Shown: positions 1 to 11,459 of the stretch, piece by piece
How the letters are laid out: each line of letters starts with the position of its first letter
Position numbering within the stretch: position 1 is the stretch's first letter
Origin: Amphibalanus amphitrite
Taxonomy: Eukaryota; Arthropoda; Thecostraca; Balanomorpha; Balanidae
Reading direction: 5' to 3'
Assembly (NCBI RefSeq): GCF_019059575.1
Contig: NW_024881853.1
Coordinates: 496,001 to 560,000, forward strand
DNA length: 64,000 bases
Made by a program: the position numbers and the translations under genes
The notes under the pieces: model-generated
Seen by the model: only the letters and a program-made list of their open reading frames with translations
What the model was told of the DNA's origin: nothing
The model's database searches: none

Positions 1-2171
1 CGCTCGACCGCCAAGGCACCATGCTTCCAGCGCGACGGGGCTGGGTCGATCGACGCACACACCTGGCACGATCTAACGATCTGACGAACGGCCGACTTCG
101 TCACGCTCTTTCCCAGCTCTCGGCGCGCATACCACCACGTCCGCCGCACTCCCTGGTGTCCCACACTTTCATGCACCGCCATTATGTCCTCCGGTCGAGC
201 TGTCCTAACGGCCGCCACCACACCTGTCGCCTGCTCGCTTCCGGTTCTGATCCACTCTTTTGGTACTCTCGTGAGCTCGTCTGCACGGTTGGCAGCCGAC
301 GGCACGAGCTCCACTGTCACGACGAGGTCGTACTCGCTGGAGAGCTGCTTGAAAACGGCCACCCGCCGCCGAACCAGCATTTCCGACTGTGCCTTCGTTC
401 TCAGTCGGGCACGGCCTGTCAGAGCGTCGGTCAGCCAGCGCTGAACAGTGACAGAGTCTGTGCGGAGGATCACACGCTTGAATCCCCACGCCACCGCCAT
501 ATTCATACCGTTCAGCGCGGCATCCAGCTCCGATAGGTTTATGTGCATGTCTGAGTCACTGTCAGATCGGAGCCACGCGGCGTCTTCGATAACCTCACCC
601 GTGGTGGGGTCGCTTAGCACTACGCCGCGGGCGATGGAGCTGGCATCAGTCCACACCGTCACCGAGTCTCCTGAGACGCACCACTGTCCTCGTGCCGGGT
701 CACACTCTGCCAGCCGCCGGGCCACATCACTGACTTGTTTGCGCAGGTCATCGTCGGTGATCGGTGAGTCCCAATCTTTGGTGACCTTGTTCGCCGCCCT
801 TTTCAGCCAGGCAGCGGCCGGCCGCAGCCACCCGGCGACGGGCACGTGTGAGGTTAGCTGACCCGCCCAGGCGAAGATTGACCGCCTGGTCAGCACCCCG
901 GGTGGCTCAGCTGGTGTCACGCCGTCCCGAGACCATCTCAGTGTGCCGTCACCGCCAGACTGCCGTCTCACTCGGAGCCCCAGCATCCGGGCTCCGGCCT
1001 CATCCGCTACCCGTTCCGGTGGCTTACACGAGAGCCCGTATGCGGAAAAATGTTCGGCCACCCGCTCAGCCGAGATGAGCGTCTCGTTGACGAGCAGGTC
1101 GTCAGCGTACGGGAGCACTGCTTTTGCGATCTCTGGACTTTGATCCAAAACTTCCCGCACTACCGCTCGCATGATGCCGCTTGCAACGCTGAGACCAAAT
1201 CCGACCCTTGTCAGACAATGTCGCTGGCCGTCCACGATTACCGTCTGAAACGGCCACAGCTCCTGGGCCACGTGCAGCTGGAGAAACGCCTTCTTCAGGT
1301 CGATGACGGCCACATCGTCGCCGTGTTGCCGCCACTTGCGGAGCTGGTCGCGGCACACATCAGCTTCAGCCGTATGAGCCACCAGGTGCTCATTCAGTTC
1401 ACGGTAGTCGAGCACCGGCCTGACCTTGTCCTTGGCTTCCTGGGTGACCGCCATGAGCGGAATTAGGCCACGCACCGGCCCGTGTTCCTGCTCATTGTAC
1501 GGTTGCAGCCACCCTTCCTCGATCCACAGCCGTAACTCTGCGTCGAACCGCTCCTGCGACTCTGCCGGCACGCGATATTGCGGCACAGTATTCTTGAGTT
1601 GTTTTGGCTCCTCTCCGTCGGCCCACTTCCACCAAACTGTCCACTTTCCGTCGCTGAACTTAGCCACAAAATCAGCCGTCTCGATCTGACTGTCCACTGG
1701 ACCACGCCCCTGAGACACCGCTGCCGACATACCGCTCGATTCTGCCTTTACACCGGCGCACCCCGAACGCTCCCCCGTCACCACTTTACCACCAAAACGC
1801 ACCTCTCCACCACTAACAAACACACCACCCAGCGCCTCTAACCCGGTCATGCCCAACAGCACGTCAACACCCAACAACCTTTCCGCCACTACCACAGCAC
1901 GGACCGCCGCCCGCCGGCCTTGTGCCTCCAGCAGCACCTCTGCACTCCCGCAACATCGCACGACACTCCCATTCACCGCGGTCAAGTTTGTCTCACATCG
2001 ATCCCATTTATCGACACAACCCGCGAACACCACGGTCTCCTCGCAGCCCGTGTCCACCAGCGCGTGACACGGTCGCCCGTCGAGCAGCATCTGGATTACC
2101 GGCGCTCTGCTGCCGGCTCGGTGGACGGCGGAGGAGGTGCTGGCGCTGATGCAGCTCCCCCGCCGCAGCCG
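1..2171 (-). CDS. LTR retrotransposon pol (protease, RT, RNase H, start of integrase), partial
   Basis: Reading the minus strand from about 2171 to the window edge gives one uninterrupted frame of roughly 720 codons. In order it shows: a retropepsin-like ALVDTGCEETVV (near 2060); a reverse transcriptase with VLDYRELN, VIDLKKAF and the catalytic YADD box (near 1110); an RNase H with WTDASS, a HINLSELDAA glutamate and a RTDS aspartate; then an integrase zinc finger (HESVGH followed by CQVC) close to base 1. The order PR-RT-RH-IN is that of Ty3/gypsy-like elements and retroviruses. The frame lies -1 relative to gag and has no stop back to the gag slippery site, so it is probably made by frameshifting. 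The integrase core is off the window. No break is visible, so this copy may be young. The family name is not resolved. It is related to, but distinct from, the element at the right edge. Confidence 0.9.
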
Positions 2172-2878
2172 TTTGGGCACATCCGGGCGATATGACCTGG
2201 GCGACCACATATCCAGCATCTGATCGGAGCCGGCCAGCGACTTGACCTTGAAATGTCACGTGATGGCCCACTCGCCGCCGCCGCCGCCGCCCCCGCCGCC
2301 GCCGCCGCCGCCGCCGCTGCCGCCGCCGGTGGCGCTGCCGTGACTGCTGTCCTGGACAGTACGGCTCTCGCTCGGTCCAGGACGTACTCGAGAGTGAACT
2401 CGTCTCCGAGCCCGTCCCGAACCGCAGCTTGCGCAGCCTCCGGCAGCCCATTGACGAAGGTGATGGCGATAGCTCTCTCCGGCAGACCTCCCATCAACTC
2501 AGCGAGCTGCTGCAGCGCCGCTAAGTATACATCCGCCGTCTCTCCGGGATGAAGGCGACGCCGTGCCATTTCCGCCTGCGCTGTGAACGGGTCCATGGCG
2601 AAGGCCCTCAGCAGCTTAGCCTTCACGCTGGGCAGCTGATGACGAGTCGCTGCGGGCATTCGGGACCACACCGCGAAAGCACCGCCGCGCAGGCGAGTCG
2701 GCAACACAGCCATCAAGGACACTGATCGCAGCTCGCACAGGAGAGCAGCCTGCTCCAGCCACTCCACTACGTTTCCAGTTCCGTCGAACTCCGGAATAGT
2801 CCTGGCGTCGAACGCCGGAGTCACCTCCATCACCGCTCTTCCCGCGGCGTCACTGGTCTCCTCCTCGACACTCGGCAT
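2096..2878 (-). CDS. Retrotransposon gag with CCHC zinc knuckle
   Basis: A 260-residue gag protein, taken from the ATG at 2878 (MPSVEEETSD); the frame extends upstream, but only through a TTG. The first two thirds match a retrotransposon gag capsid region (EFDGTGNVVEWLEQ, then FAVWSRMP, then MARRRLHPGETADVYL). A poly-alanine tract encoded by GCC repeats follows, then a nucleic-acid-binding CCHC knuckle, CWICGRPGHIARMC, near the C terminus. Gag would package the element RNA into cytoplasmic particles. It overlaps pol by about 75 bases, and the frame switch is explained by the signal at 2126-2177. The frame is intact. Confidence 0.88.
   Translation of the reverse strand: MPSVEEETSDAAGRAVMEVTPAFDARTIPEFDGTGNVVEWLEQAALLCELRSVSLMAVLPTRLRGGAFAVWSRMPAATRHQLPSVKAKLLRAFAMDPFTAQAEMARRRLHPGETADVYLAALQQLAELMGGLPERAIAITFVNGLPEAAQAAVRDGLGDEFTLEYVLDRARAVLSRTAVTAAPPAAAAAAAAAAAGAAAAAASGPSRDISRSSRWPAPIRCWICGRPGHIARMCPNGCGGGAASAPAPPPPSTEPAAERR
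2126..2177 (-). promoter_or_regulatory. Programmed -1 ribosomal frameshift signal between gag and pol
   Basis: In the gag frame the minus strand reads C CCA AAC (2177-2171), a canonical X XXY YYZ slippery heptamer, just after the zinc knuckle. A 5-nt spacer (2170-2166) is followed by an 11-bp stem: arm 2165-2155 pairs with 2136-2126 with a single G-U, enclosing an 18-nt loop. The -1 frame is open from the heptamer through the gag stop (2098-2096) into the protease. The spacing and stem fit known retroviral-type -1 signals. Function is inferred from structure only. Confidence 0.78.
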
Positions 2879-3266
2879 CTTCTCACCACTTGTCAGAAAA
2901 ATGCCGAAATAGCTTGTGGCATTCAAACTTTGCGTCTATCGTAGACTGTATTTCTTCACCCTTCAGACATTTCAACGCGCACACCGACCCGTCCTCTCTC
3001 TCTCCCGCCCTGCTCTCCACTGCCCGCCCGTCTCCCAATGTCCAGCCGGGCCGCCCGATATACGGGCCGGCGTGTCCCTGCTGCCGCGCACATGTGTGGC
3101 CATAGACCTCCATTTATGACCACTTATGACCCGACGCCGACCCTACGCGACAAGGCTAGAATACAAACTATGTGAACAAACAGATCAGAGACACATATTT
3201 ATTATATTTCACATTCACATTCACATTCACTAATATTTCACATTCCATTCGGGAGAGTGAGCACTG
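2879..3266 (-). other. Probable 5' untranslated region and LTR of the left retroelement
   Basis: This stretch precedes gag on the minus strand and should hold the primer-binding site and the 5' LTR. Visible features are a TTCACA hexamer repeated about four times (3209-3231) and, on the minus strand, an AATAAA near 3200. I could not place LTR ends or a primer-binding site, and it has no clear similarity to the candidate LTR at the right edge. A TTAA marks the start of the next element. Confidence 0.4.
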
Positions 3267-3270
3267 TTAA

Positions 3271-4431
3271 CCCGCGCGGGGCTGGGGGGGGGGGTAAATT
3301 TTACCCCCCCCCCCTCGCGAATTTTGGCGATATCTCAAAAACGGCGGCGCGCAGCGCCGCCAAACTTTCAGTACCTTTTCTTACATCAATTTAACACGTT
3401 CCCTGAAAATTTGAGCGAAATCGGTCGGAAAATTTTTGAGAAATTGACGTTTTAGTGACGTCATGTTCGCCATTTTCGCCTCAAAAAACGGCAAAAGTTC
3501 AAACGCCGCTAACATCTTCATTTTTAAAGGAATCAAGACGTAACAAAAAAGGTTATACGTAATTTTACTTTGTCTATCAAATAGCTATCTCGGTTTTTTG
3601 AAAATTTTGGATTTTGGCCTAAATTTTTTCAAAAAACTGGCTTTTTTGGGAAAATCATTATAAAATCCAAAATTTTGAGTCTATCGAAAAAACCGGAATA
3701 TATGTCAGAGAAGTGGTCTATGTGCACCTACATACCAAATTTTAGAAGAATCGGTTCAAAAATGTGGGAGTTATTCAAAATTTTATGACGTCACGACACA
3801 CAAAATTTTTGAAAAATGCCTTTTTTGGAAGTTCTAGACCTCGTACGGAAACGAAAATAGCACCATTCGATTCGCCGTGAAAAACTGCATCAGATAGACA
3901 CCTTTTTAGGCCTTAAAAACCAACTTCAAAATTTGACCTCACTTGACCTGACCTTGACCTGACCTCGACCTGAAATTCATCCAGAGGTGGTCCATATCAC
4001 TTATTGAGTGTGCCTATTGAATTATATGAGTAAAATGACCCATAAAACATGTGTCGCACATGCCTTTTTCTATATTTTGTTTTTTGGTGACCTGACCTGA
4101 CCTGACCTGACCTTGACCTTGACCTCTGAATGATATTGTATGCAACGAATATTGTCTTGGTAGCCTAAGAACACGTTTTGGGCGATCAGTCTCAGTCCAT
4201 GACTCCATTCTTCGGCAACTACGGTGCAAGGCCGATACTGTAGAAACTTGCAATTTGTACCCTTGACCTGACCTTGACCTTGACCTCAAAATTTAAATTA
4301 AGTACATGTTTTTAGTAGTTCGTGATGAGAGCTTTCGATTGGCGTTTGAATTTTCCAAATCGGACCATTAGTTCGGGAGATAACAGGCCCCAGCCCCGCG
4401 CGTTCGGCTGGAGACCCCAGCCCCGCGCGGG
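3271..4431. mobile_element. TTAA-flanked G-hairpin element, copy 1
   Basis: Flanked by TTAA (3267-3270 and 4432-4435). The left (single) end is CCCGCGCGGGGCTGG followed by a G run, TAAATTTTA and a C run, which folds as a hairpin. The right end is 'double': the terminal module CCAGCCCCGCGCG occurs twice, separated by a short spacer. Near the single end is a second palindrome, GGCGGCGCGCAGCGCCGCC. The interior has no long ORF, but carries tandem GACCT repeats (4087-4135), two TGACGTCA octamers (3456, 3786) and AT-rich sequence. It is nearly identical in layout and sequence to the copy at 6449-7625. It is non-autonomous, and the TTAA target suggests piggyBac-type mobilisation (inference). Confidence 0.85.
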
Positions 4432-4435
4432 TTAA

Positions 4436-4725
4436 GAACAGCTTGACCGCGCGCATCCCTCTTGTGTGCAACGAATTCCTGACGCATAGTCCCTCCGTAG
4501 ACTTTTACCACCCGTCTGCATCATTTCGGAGTGAGGCTTTGACGTACGCCCGTACTCTGGGCAGCTACATTGGCTGATTGAATACCTACACTACAGCCTC
4601 TGTTTTCAGTTTTATGCATGTGTTCGTGCATTTTGTCGATTGCCTTTTTAGTTATGTGACTGCATCCGTAAGTGGGCTCTTTGTGCCTGTGGGTGTCTTG
4701 GAGATAATAAACAAATAAACAAAAA
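4436..4725. other. Unassigned spacer
   Basis: About 290 bases between a complete element and a broken one. I see no ORF, RNA gene or repeat that I can name here. Confidence 0.5.
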
Positions 4726-5096
4726 AATGCTTCTTTGATTTTTGGGGGTCAAAACTCAAAAATTTCAAACATCCGAGATAGCAGTTTTGTAGCGCTGTCA
4801 ATTCTACACCTTTTATTTCTTGATCATTTTTCTGTATCTTCAAAGCTGTAGGCCTGACAGGTCTTCTCGCGAAGGTCTTTTTTCGGTCGCTCGAAAATGA
4901 CAGAACATGACGTCATTCTGGCGTCATTTGTGGCCAATCTATCATAGCCTCTGGAGAAAATTTTTGTCGCAATGTGTAAAATTGATGCCCGGAGGGGTCC
5001 CGAAAGTTTGGTGGCGATATCTCTAGCCGTTTAGGAGATATCGACCGAAAAGGACAGGGGGGCCGTTTCGGCCCCCCTACGGGGCGCGGGTTCGTA
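4726..5096. mobile_element. Broken G-hairpin element (single-end half)
   Basis: Closely similar to the right third of the copy at 10147-11337, including the shared phrases ATCCGAGATAGCAGTTTTGT and AACATGACGTCA. It ends in a reduced hairpin (GGGGGCC, TTTC, GGCCCCCC) and a module resembling CGGGGCGCGGGTT. The other end is missing and no TTAA is preserved on the right, so it is a decayed fragment. Confidence 0.7.
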
Positions 5097-5206
5097 GGCT
5101 ACTAGCTCTTTACTGTACATGAACCGTACGTGAATACGGTAAGGTGGGATGGATATTGGATAGGTAAGTAACCAGCTCCTCCCTTGCCTTTTCGCCCTGA
5201 TTGAAG

Positions 5207-5392
5207 GCTGAAACAGACTCTTTCCGCGTTCAGGAAATCGCATGCGAGAGCCTATTCAAATACATTATAATTCTTCCCGCATCAATCGCATCCGGGAGGT
5301 GCGTACGATTGATGCGAGCCGGAGCGTGCTTCCATGTATTTGAATAGGCTCTCGCATGCGATTTCCTGACTGCGGAAAGAGTCTGTTTCAGG
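5207..5392. repeat. Fold-back inverted repeat
   Basis: Two arms of about 80 bases (roughly 5207-5290 and 5308-5392) are inverted copies with some mismatches; both contain AATCGCATGCGAGAGCCTAT or its complement. The centre is a short, GC-rich loop. It is probably a fold-back MITE; no target duplication was identified. Confidence 0.7.
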
Positions 5393-5403
5393 CATGAGGT
5401 TAA

Positions 5404-6444
5404 CCCTCGCCCTGGCAGGGGGGGGGTCGATGCGACCCCCCCCCTAAGGTTTTTCGAAGATAGCGTAAAAACGGCGGCGCGCAGCGCCGCCAAATTTGGC
5501 ACAGCCTATAATGGGGCAACCTTTTTACATATGACCTGAAAATTTCAGGTCCGGGTGACCTTAGGTCAGGTCACCAGGTCAGAAAAACCGGTACAAGGTC
5601 ATGGTCAAATTTCAAATTTCTTTTTGCACCTGTCCAACTCACAGTTTTGCACTGATTTCCTTCAAACTTTCAGGATGTGCTAAGTTCACCGAGTTGTATA
5701 ACATATAGTTCGGGTTTTTTGAGGTCACTGACCTGAGGTCAGTTAGAGGTCATTACGTCGTAATGTTAAGCCTATGGGAAAATACTAAATTCGGAAAATA
5801 CTGGAGATATCCGCTTCGTTCTATCACTTTTGTGCTTTGAAACCACAGTACTCAACAGCAGGTCACTTGGTGCTTCTTTGTTTGGTGTACTTATCCATGG
5901 GTCAGGTCAAATGAGGTCAACTGAGGTCAAATGACGTTTTTGCCAATAACTTGGCACATAATGACGCTAGAGCTTAAAAAATGGTACCATTGTGTTCCTG
6001 GTGATCCGCCGAATCGAATGATATGCGATATGATGCAATTTGGTTAACTTTAACTTAATTTATTAATTTAAGTTTACTTAAAATTTAAGAAAAACTTTAT
6101 GTACACTTAAGCAAGATAAAAAGTATATCATTCGACGCGCCTTGACGTGCTGAGTTCACTGGTGCTTTTCTTTTTGCTTTATCTTAATTAGATCAAAAGT
6201 TATAAGCGAAAAACTTTTGACCTGTTTTTAGCGAAATTTTTACATTTATACCCCCCAAAACCCCCCTAAATATTGACCTAGAGCAACCAAATTTGCACAG
6301 GGGCGAGAACTCCAGGGGGCCCACCTACCTACCGAATTTGGTGTTTCTAGGTGCCATAGGAGCCAATCGCGAGGGGGGGGGTCGCATCGACCCCCCCCCC
6401 CCCTGCCAGGCCGTGTTATGAAAAATGCCCTGCCAGGGCGAGGG
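5404..6444. mobile_element. TTAA-flanked G-hairpin element, copy 2
   Basis: Flanked by TTAA (5400-5403 and 6445-6448). The left end is single: CCCTCGCCCTGGCAG, G run, TCGATGCGA, C run. The right end is double: CCTGCCAGG and CCCTGCCAGGGCGAGGG, separated by GCCGTGTTATGAAAAATG-like spacer sequence. It shares the GGCGGCGCGCAGCGCCGCC palindrome with copies 1 and 3, but its body is different. It contains AGGTCA-type hexamers (5560-5600, 5880-5930). No coding capacity. Confidence 0.83.
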
Positions 6445-6448
6445 TTAA

Positions 6449-7625
6449 CCCGCGCGGGGCTGGGGGGGTAAATTTTACCCCCCTCGCGAATTTTTGCAAT
6501 ATCTCGAAAACGGCGGCGCGCAGCGCCGCCAAACTTTCAGTACCTACCTTTTCTTACATCAATTTGACACGTTCCCTGAAAATTTGAGCGAAATCCGTCG
6601 GAATTTGTTTGAGAAATTGACGTTTTAGTGACGTCATGTTCGCCATTTTCGCCTCAAAAACGGCAAAATTTCAAACGCCGCTAACATCTTCATCGACACG
6701 TAACAAAAAACGGTTATACGTAATTCTACTTTGACTATCAAATGGCTATCTCGGTTGTTTGAAAATTTTGGATTTTGGCCCAATTTTTTTTAGCTGACTT
6801 TTTTGGGAAAATAATTATAAAATCCAAAATTTTGAGTGTATCGAAAAAACCGGAATACCTATATGTCAGAGACGTGGTCTATGTGCACCTACATACCAAT
6901 TTTTAGGAGAATCGGTTCAAAAATGTGGGAGTTATTCAAAATTTTATGACGTCACGACACACAAAAAAATTGAAAAATGATTTTGTTTTGGAAGTTCTAG
7001 ACCTCGTACGGAAACAAAAATAGCACCATTCAATTCGCCGTGAAAAACTGCATCAGATAGACACCTTTTTAGGCCTTAACAACCCACTTCAAAATTTGAC
7101 CTCACTTGACCTGACCTTGACCTGACCTCGACCTGAAATTCATCCAGAGGTGGTCCATATCACTTATTGAGTGTGCCTATTGAATTCTATGAGTGAAATG
7201 ACCCATAAAACATGTGTCGCACATGCCCTTTTCTATATTTTGTTTTTGGTGACCTGACCTGACCTGACCTGACCTTGACCTTGACCTCTGAATGATATTG
7301 TATGCAACGAATATTGTCTTGGTAGCCTAAGAACACGTTTTGGGCAATCAGTCTCAGTCCATGACTTCATTCTTCGGCAACTACGGTGCAAGGCCGTTAC
7401 TGTAGGAACTTGCAATTTGTACCCTTGACCTGACCTTGACCTTGACCTCAAACTTTAAATTAAGTACATGTTTTTAGTTGTTCGTGATGAGATCTTTCGA
7501 TTGGCGTTTGAATTTTCCAAATCGGACCATTAGTTCGGGAGATAACAGGGGGGAGGGGTAAAATTTACCCCCCCCCCCCCCCCCCAGCCCCGCGCGTTCG
7601 GCTGGAGACCCCAGCCCCGCGCGGG
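6449..7625. mobile_element. TTAA-flanked G-hairpin element, copy 3
   Basis: Near-duplicate of the copy at 3271-4431, with the same single left end and double right end. It lies directly next to copy 2, and the two share one TTAA (6445-6448). The right hairpin is complete here (G run, TAAAATTTA, then about 20 C), whereas it is deleted in copy 1. Right TTAA at 7626-7629. Confidence 0.85.
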
Positions 7626-7639
7626 TTAAGTGTTGCAAA

Positions 7640-8205
7640 AAAGCTGGTGCACCGTGACGAGAAACAGCGACTGGTACCACATTTGAAAGTTTCAGGCCAT
7701 TGAAAAGGATGACTGGTCAGGTCAAACGTCCCAAGAGTGTTACAGTTTTTGCGAATAACTTCGGCATTAATGGTACCAGAGTCACGATGTTTAGCACCAT
7801 CGTGTTTGTCAAGGTCGGGCAGTCGAATGATATACTTTTTTGGAAGTCAGCTTACGGTGTTGACCTCAGGAGAGTCAGGTCAAAGCCGGAAGTCACAAAG
7901 TTGATCGAAAATATCATACCGCATATCACTCAATTCGGCAGGTTTTTCTGAGTCAATTAGTGGCTTTCCTGATTCGCTGACCCAATTTGATTGTAAGTTG
8001 TTGAGAAAAACTCCAATGACATCAAGCGATTATACTGACGTCTTGACAAGGTACGTCACGTCATGCAAGGTAAAAAAAATAAGTTCCAAAACTCGCAAAG
8101 AGCGAAAAAAATCAATATTGCGTGTGCTTGCCCCATCATTTGATTTTGTATATACGGCGCCCCCCACTCATTCGGATGCACTCACTTATTTGGATTCCGA
8201 TGACT
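7640..8205. mobile_element. Decayed G-hairpin element interior, no ends
   Basis: Similar in order and wording to the body of the copy at 17505-18538: a GTGACGAGA-type start, a FTNNF-like AT-rich middle, TCGAATGATATACTTTTT, and the AAGGTCAGGTC-type hexamers. Both hairpin ends are lost. Short open frames here are also in the better-preserved copy and are not genes. Confidence 0.6.
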
Positions 8206-9380
8206 GAGAGCGGCTGACGTCGACCAGTGATTTAAATTTAACTATATCTATAATCTGTTTATTTAACGTTGTCGGTCCGCTATAATGTCCACATCTTATT
8301 TTAAGTTATCAGTGCATACTGGAGTGTCTCACAAGTTTCGGCATGCTTGCCGGATAAAGCGGATCCCAGAACAGTCCGGTCCACCACACAGCTCCGTCCT
8401 TGCTCCCGGTAGCGGTTTCGTCTCGTTTCCCAGTGCACCAGGCCGGGGCACGTGCCTGGAATAGCTGGCCGGCCGGCCGGTCGCCGCTGGGGGCGTGCCT
8501 CTGCATACAGCCGCCGCTCGTGCCTCGGCGGGCCTGGGAAGGTGCCGCAGACGGCAGAGGCCGGCGCGGCGGTCGGCGCCGCGAGCTTTCGGGACCAAAG
8601 CACGCGCTAGCATGGTCACAGACAGGTAACGGGCCGCGCACGTCTGTCTACAGGACAACAGATGGTCTGAGGTCAGTGGTGGAAATTTGTCTGGGTGTCT
8701 CACTAGTGGCCGGCCATGTTTGGTGCATTATAATTAAAAATTTCAATGGCGGGTATTTCAATGATTATCCTGGAATCCAGTGTTGACATTCGCAGCACGC
8801 GCTTTGGATAACTGTCTCTGGCTGAGCGAAATCATCACGCATGAGGACGTTGTTCGGGTATGCGCGCCCAGGGTTATAGTGGCTGCCATCGCCACCCGTC
8901 GGGCTCTGGCTGCAGCTGTGTCTCTCGGTCGGTCTGTGACGGCTCTCGGAGACAGGCGGCCGCTCACCGACTGCCCTTAGCAGCGACGCAGTTCGCCAGT
9001 CCTTGTCATATAGAGCGGTCTCATCTGTCAAAATTCCGGCCCGGAACACGGAATACTCGAGTCGCGGTAAATAGCGGTGCTGATGCAAACGCACGTGCCA
9101 GACAGTCATTATGCAAATCACAGGCGGCACTGCGGGACAAATGGGGTGGTCTGTCTGGGTAAAATATCAAAGTTAGGCTGCCACTCTCAACAGTCGCCTC
9201 AAGCCGGCAGTAGTTGGAGCCGACAAAAATAGATGAGCCCGTTCCCGCTCGGCTTTAGTGAGAGCAGCGACTGAGGGCTCGCTGCTGGTCAGGGTCCAGC
9301 TCGGAGCCATTCCGACTTAGCCTGGTTCATTTTAGCTTATCATTAGAGGGCTGACACTCAAGTTCTGATGAATCCTTAGA
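8206..9380. other. Intergenic sequence, partly GC-rich
   Basis: A GC-rich block at about 8380-8640 has overlapping open frames on both strands, as expected from composition alone. I recognise no protein, RNA gene or mobile element here. Confidence 0.5.
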
Positions 9381-11455
9381 ACCAGTAAAACGCCTTTTGG
9401 GCGAAGAACGAGCGAGCGAGATAGTGAGCCCTGCAGGCTGCACGTGCGGAAGGGCGAGAGGGTACTTCCAACGGGCTTGCGCAAAGCACCCTTCTAACCG
9501 GTCGCTAGCGGTGTACCAAATTTGAACGCAATCGGCCCAGCCGTTCCTGAGATCTGGAAGCGGCATGCTGCACGTGCGCACGTGCAAACGGGGTTCAAAT
9601 TAACTTTTGCACGGCACCCTACTAACTGGTCCCCAACCGTGTACCAAATTTAAGCGCAATCGGCCCAGCCGTTCTCGAGATCTGGAAACGCCCCCTGCAC
9701 GTGCGCACGTGCAGTAGCACCTTAACTGCAACACATGGGAACGCATTGCCTGGTGGGTGCCTACCTGTATGCCAAGTTTCAGCAAAATCGCCCCAGTAAT
9801 TACCGAGTTATTAAAATGGGAACAAATTTGACACCTCTTATTGCTGTATTTTGCACGTGCACTGGGGGTGACCCACATGCATCGAGAGTATCCTATTTTT
9901 GGAAGAAGGGATGCTGCTACCCTACAAAAATTACCGCAAGTCAATCACCCAAGCGGCTGCTGAGATATGAGCCTATCAAAATCACTACTTTTGCAAAACA
10001 GCTTGAACACCCTTGACTTTTCACGTGGCACGTGCTACGACGGTCACTGAGATGTATCAAAAGTAGTCAATTACGGGGTAGAAGGGATGTGGCTACCCAG
10101 CAAAAAAGACCGCAGGCCAATCGGTCCAGCGGTTGCTGAGATATAACCCGCGCCCTGGTGGGGTCTGTTTATAACGCGACCTGGTGGTGGGGGGCTATTT
10201 TTTGCCCCCCCCCCTCGTATCTCCGAAACTACTGGACGGATCCGAAACATTCAAACGGCGTTCGAAAGGCCTGTCAAATTTGTCGAAGGAAACCAAATTT
10301 TATTGACCTCGGGGTCACCGATGACGTCACAGGTCAGGTCAAAGATGAAATGTTTCACCGTTCACGGGTCTTCTAGGGAATGCGCTATAACACCGAGGAA
10401 AACGCATTTTGTCGGGAATCAGCGATAGGGCGTCAGTTGCCTAGTAGATATGTTGCTGTTAGAGGTCACTGGTCATACCAGGTCAGGTCACAGGTCAGGT
10501 CACCAAAGGTCACCAAGGGTCACCACATGAACCCAACTTTACTAAGGTTATGCGATGCATGTTTTATGGCCAGTTTTTCATTTCCAACTCAATGGTGTTG
10601 GTTATAAGACCATCAGGTACGGTTTAGGTCACTTTCTGGTGGAGGTCAGGTCAAGGTCAGGTCAAAAAAGGTCAAATTTCAAAGTTGATATTTTTGCATA
10701 AAATGGGTATTGATTCGATGCAGCTCGTCACGGGGAGTCTAATGGTGGTCTTTGTTTTGCGCTACGAGGTCTAGAATTGCTGAAAATTGAGTTTGAAAAT
10801 TTGACGTCATCAATTTTGAACAGTTTTTTCGCTATAACTTACCCAAAAAAAGAGGTATCGATCTCAAATTTGGTATGTAGATAGAAGGCGGTAAGGAATA
10901 TCACATATATTCCGGTTTTTTTCGAAATTCAAAAAACTTTTTGGATTTTTTGGCTATTATATTCAAAAAATCTATTTTTTTATTTTTGGGGGTCAAAATC
11001 CAAAAATTTCAAAAATCCGAGATAGCAGTTTTGTAGCCCTGTCCATTCTACAGCTTTTATGTCTGTATCATTGTTCTGTATTTGCAAAGCTATAGGCCTG
11101 ACAGCTCTTCCCGCGAAACCCTTTTTTGGGTCGAAAACGGCAGAACATGACGTCACTCTGACGTCATTTCCGGCCAACCTATCATAGCCTTTGGAAAAAA
11201 TTTTGGTCACAATGTGTAAAATTGATGTCCGGGAGGGTACTGAAAGTTTGGTGACGATCGGCGCAGTGGTTCTGGAGATATATTGAAAAGTCTGGAGGGG
11301 GGGCAAAAAATAGCCCCCCCCCCCACCAGGTCGCGGGATAAGCCTCTCAAAAGCGTTACAGGCCGGGCCGGGCCGGGCCGGGCCGCTCATGCTGAGAGTT
11401 TTTCCGTTATACTGAAAAGACTCGCTTCGCTCGCTGCGCTCGCTCGCTCGTAATA
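9381..11455. repeat. Repeat X, copy 1 (interrupted by G-hairpin element)
   Basis: Homologous to 14310-15054. It starts with ACCAGTAAAACGCCTTTTGG and ends in a (GGCCG)n stretch (about 11363-11384) followed by GCTCGCTCGCTCG; the start carries the inverted counterpart ACGAGCGAGCGAG. The body is built of modules, each a ~45-base phrase like CAATCGGCCCAGCCGTTC followed by GCACGTGC palindromes. Copy 1 has one more module than copy 2. A complete 1191-bp element sits inside at 10147-11337. No coding frame. Confidence 0.8.
10147..11337. mobile_element. G-hairpin element, copy 4, with proven insertion site (ATAA duplication)
   Basis: The left end is double (CCCGCGCCCTGGTGG, spacer GGTCTGTTTATAA, CGCGACCTGGTGG) followed by G run, CTATTTTTTG, C run. 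The right end is single, with the inverted G run, CAAAAAATAG, C run and CCACCAGGTCGCGGG. It is flanked by ATAA on both sides (10143-10146, 11338-11341). The paralogous repeat copy at 14310-15054 shows one ATAA and no insert (14938-14941), so boundaries and a 4-bp target duplication are directly visible. The interior holds AGGTCA runs (10480-10535, 10640-10675) and TGACGTCA octamers (10322, 11148, 11159). Confidence 0.92.
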
Positions 11456-11459
11456 AAAC

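Noticed and set aside
2253-2552. Plus-strand poly-alanine frame
   Set aside because: Antisense of the GCC repeat in gag.
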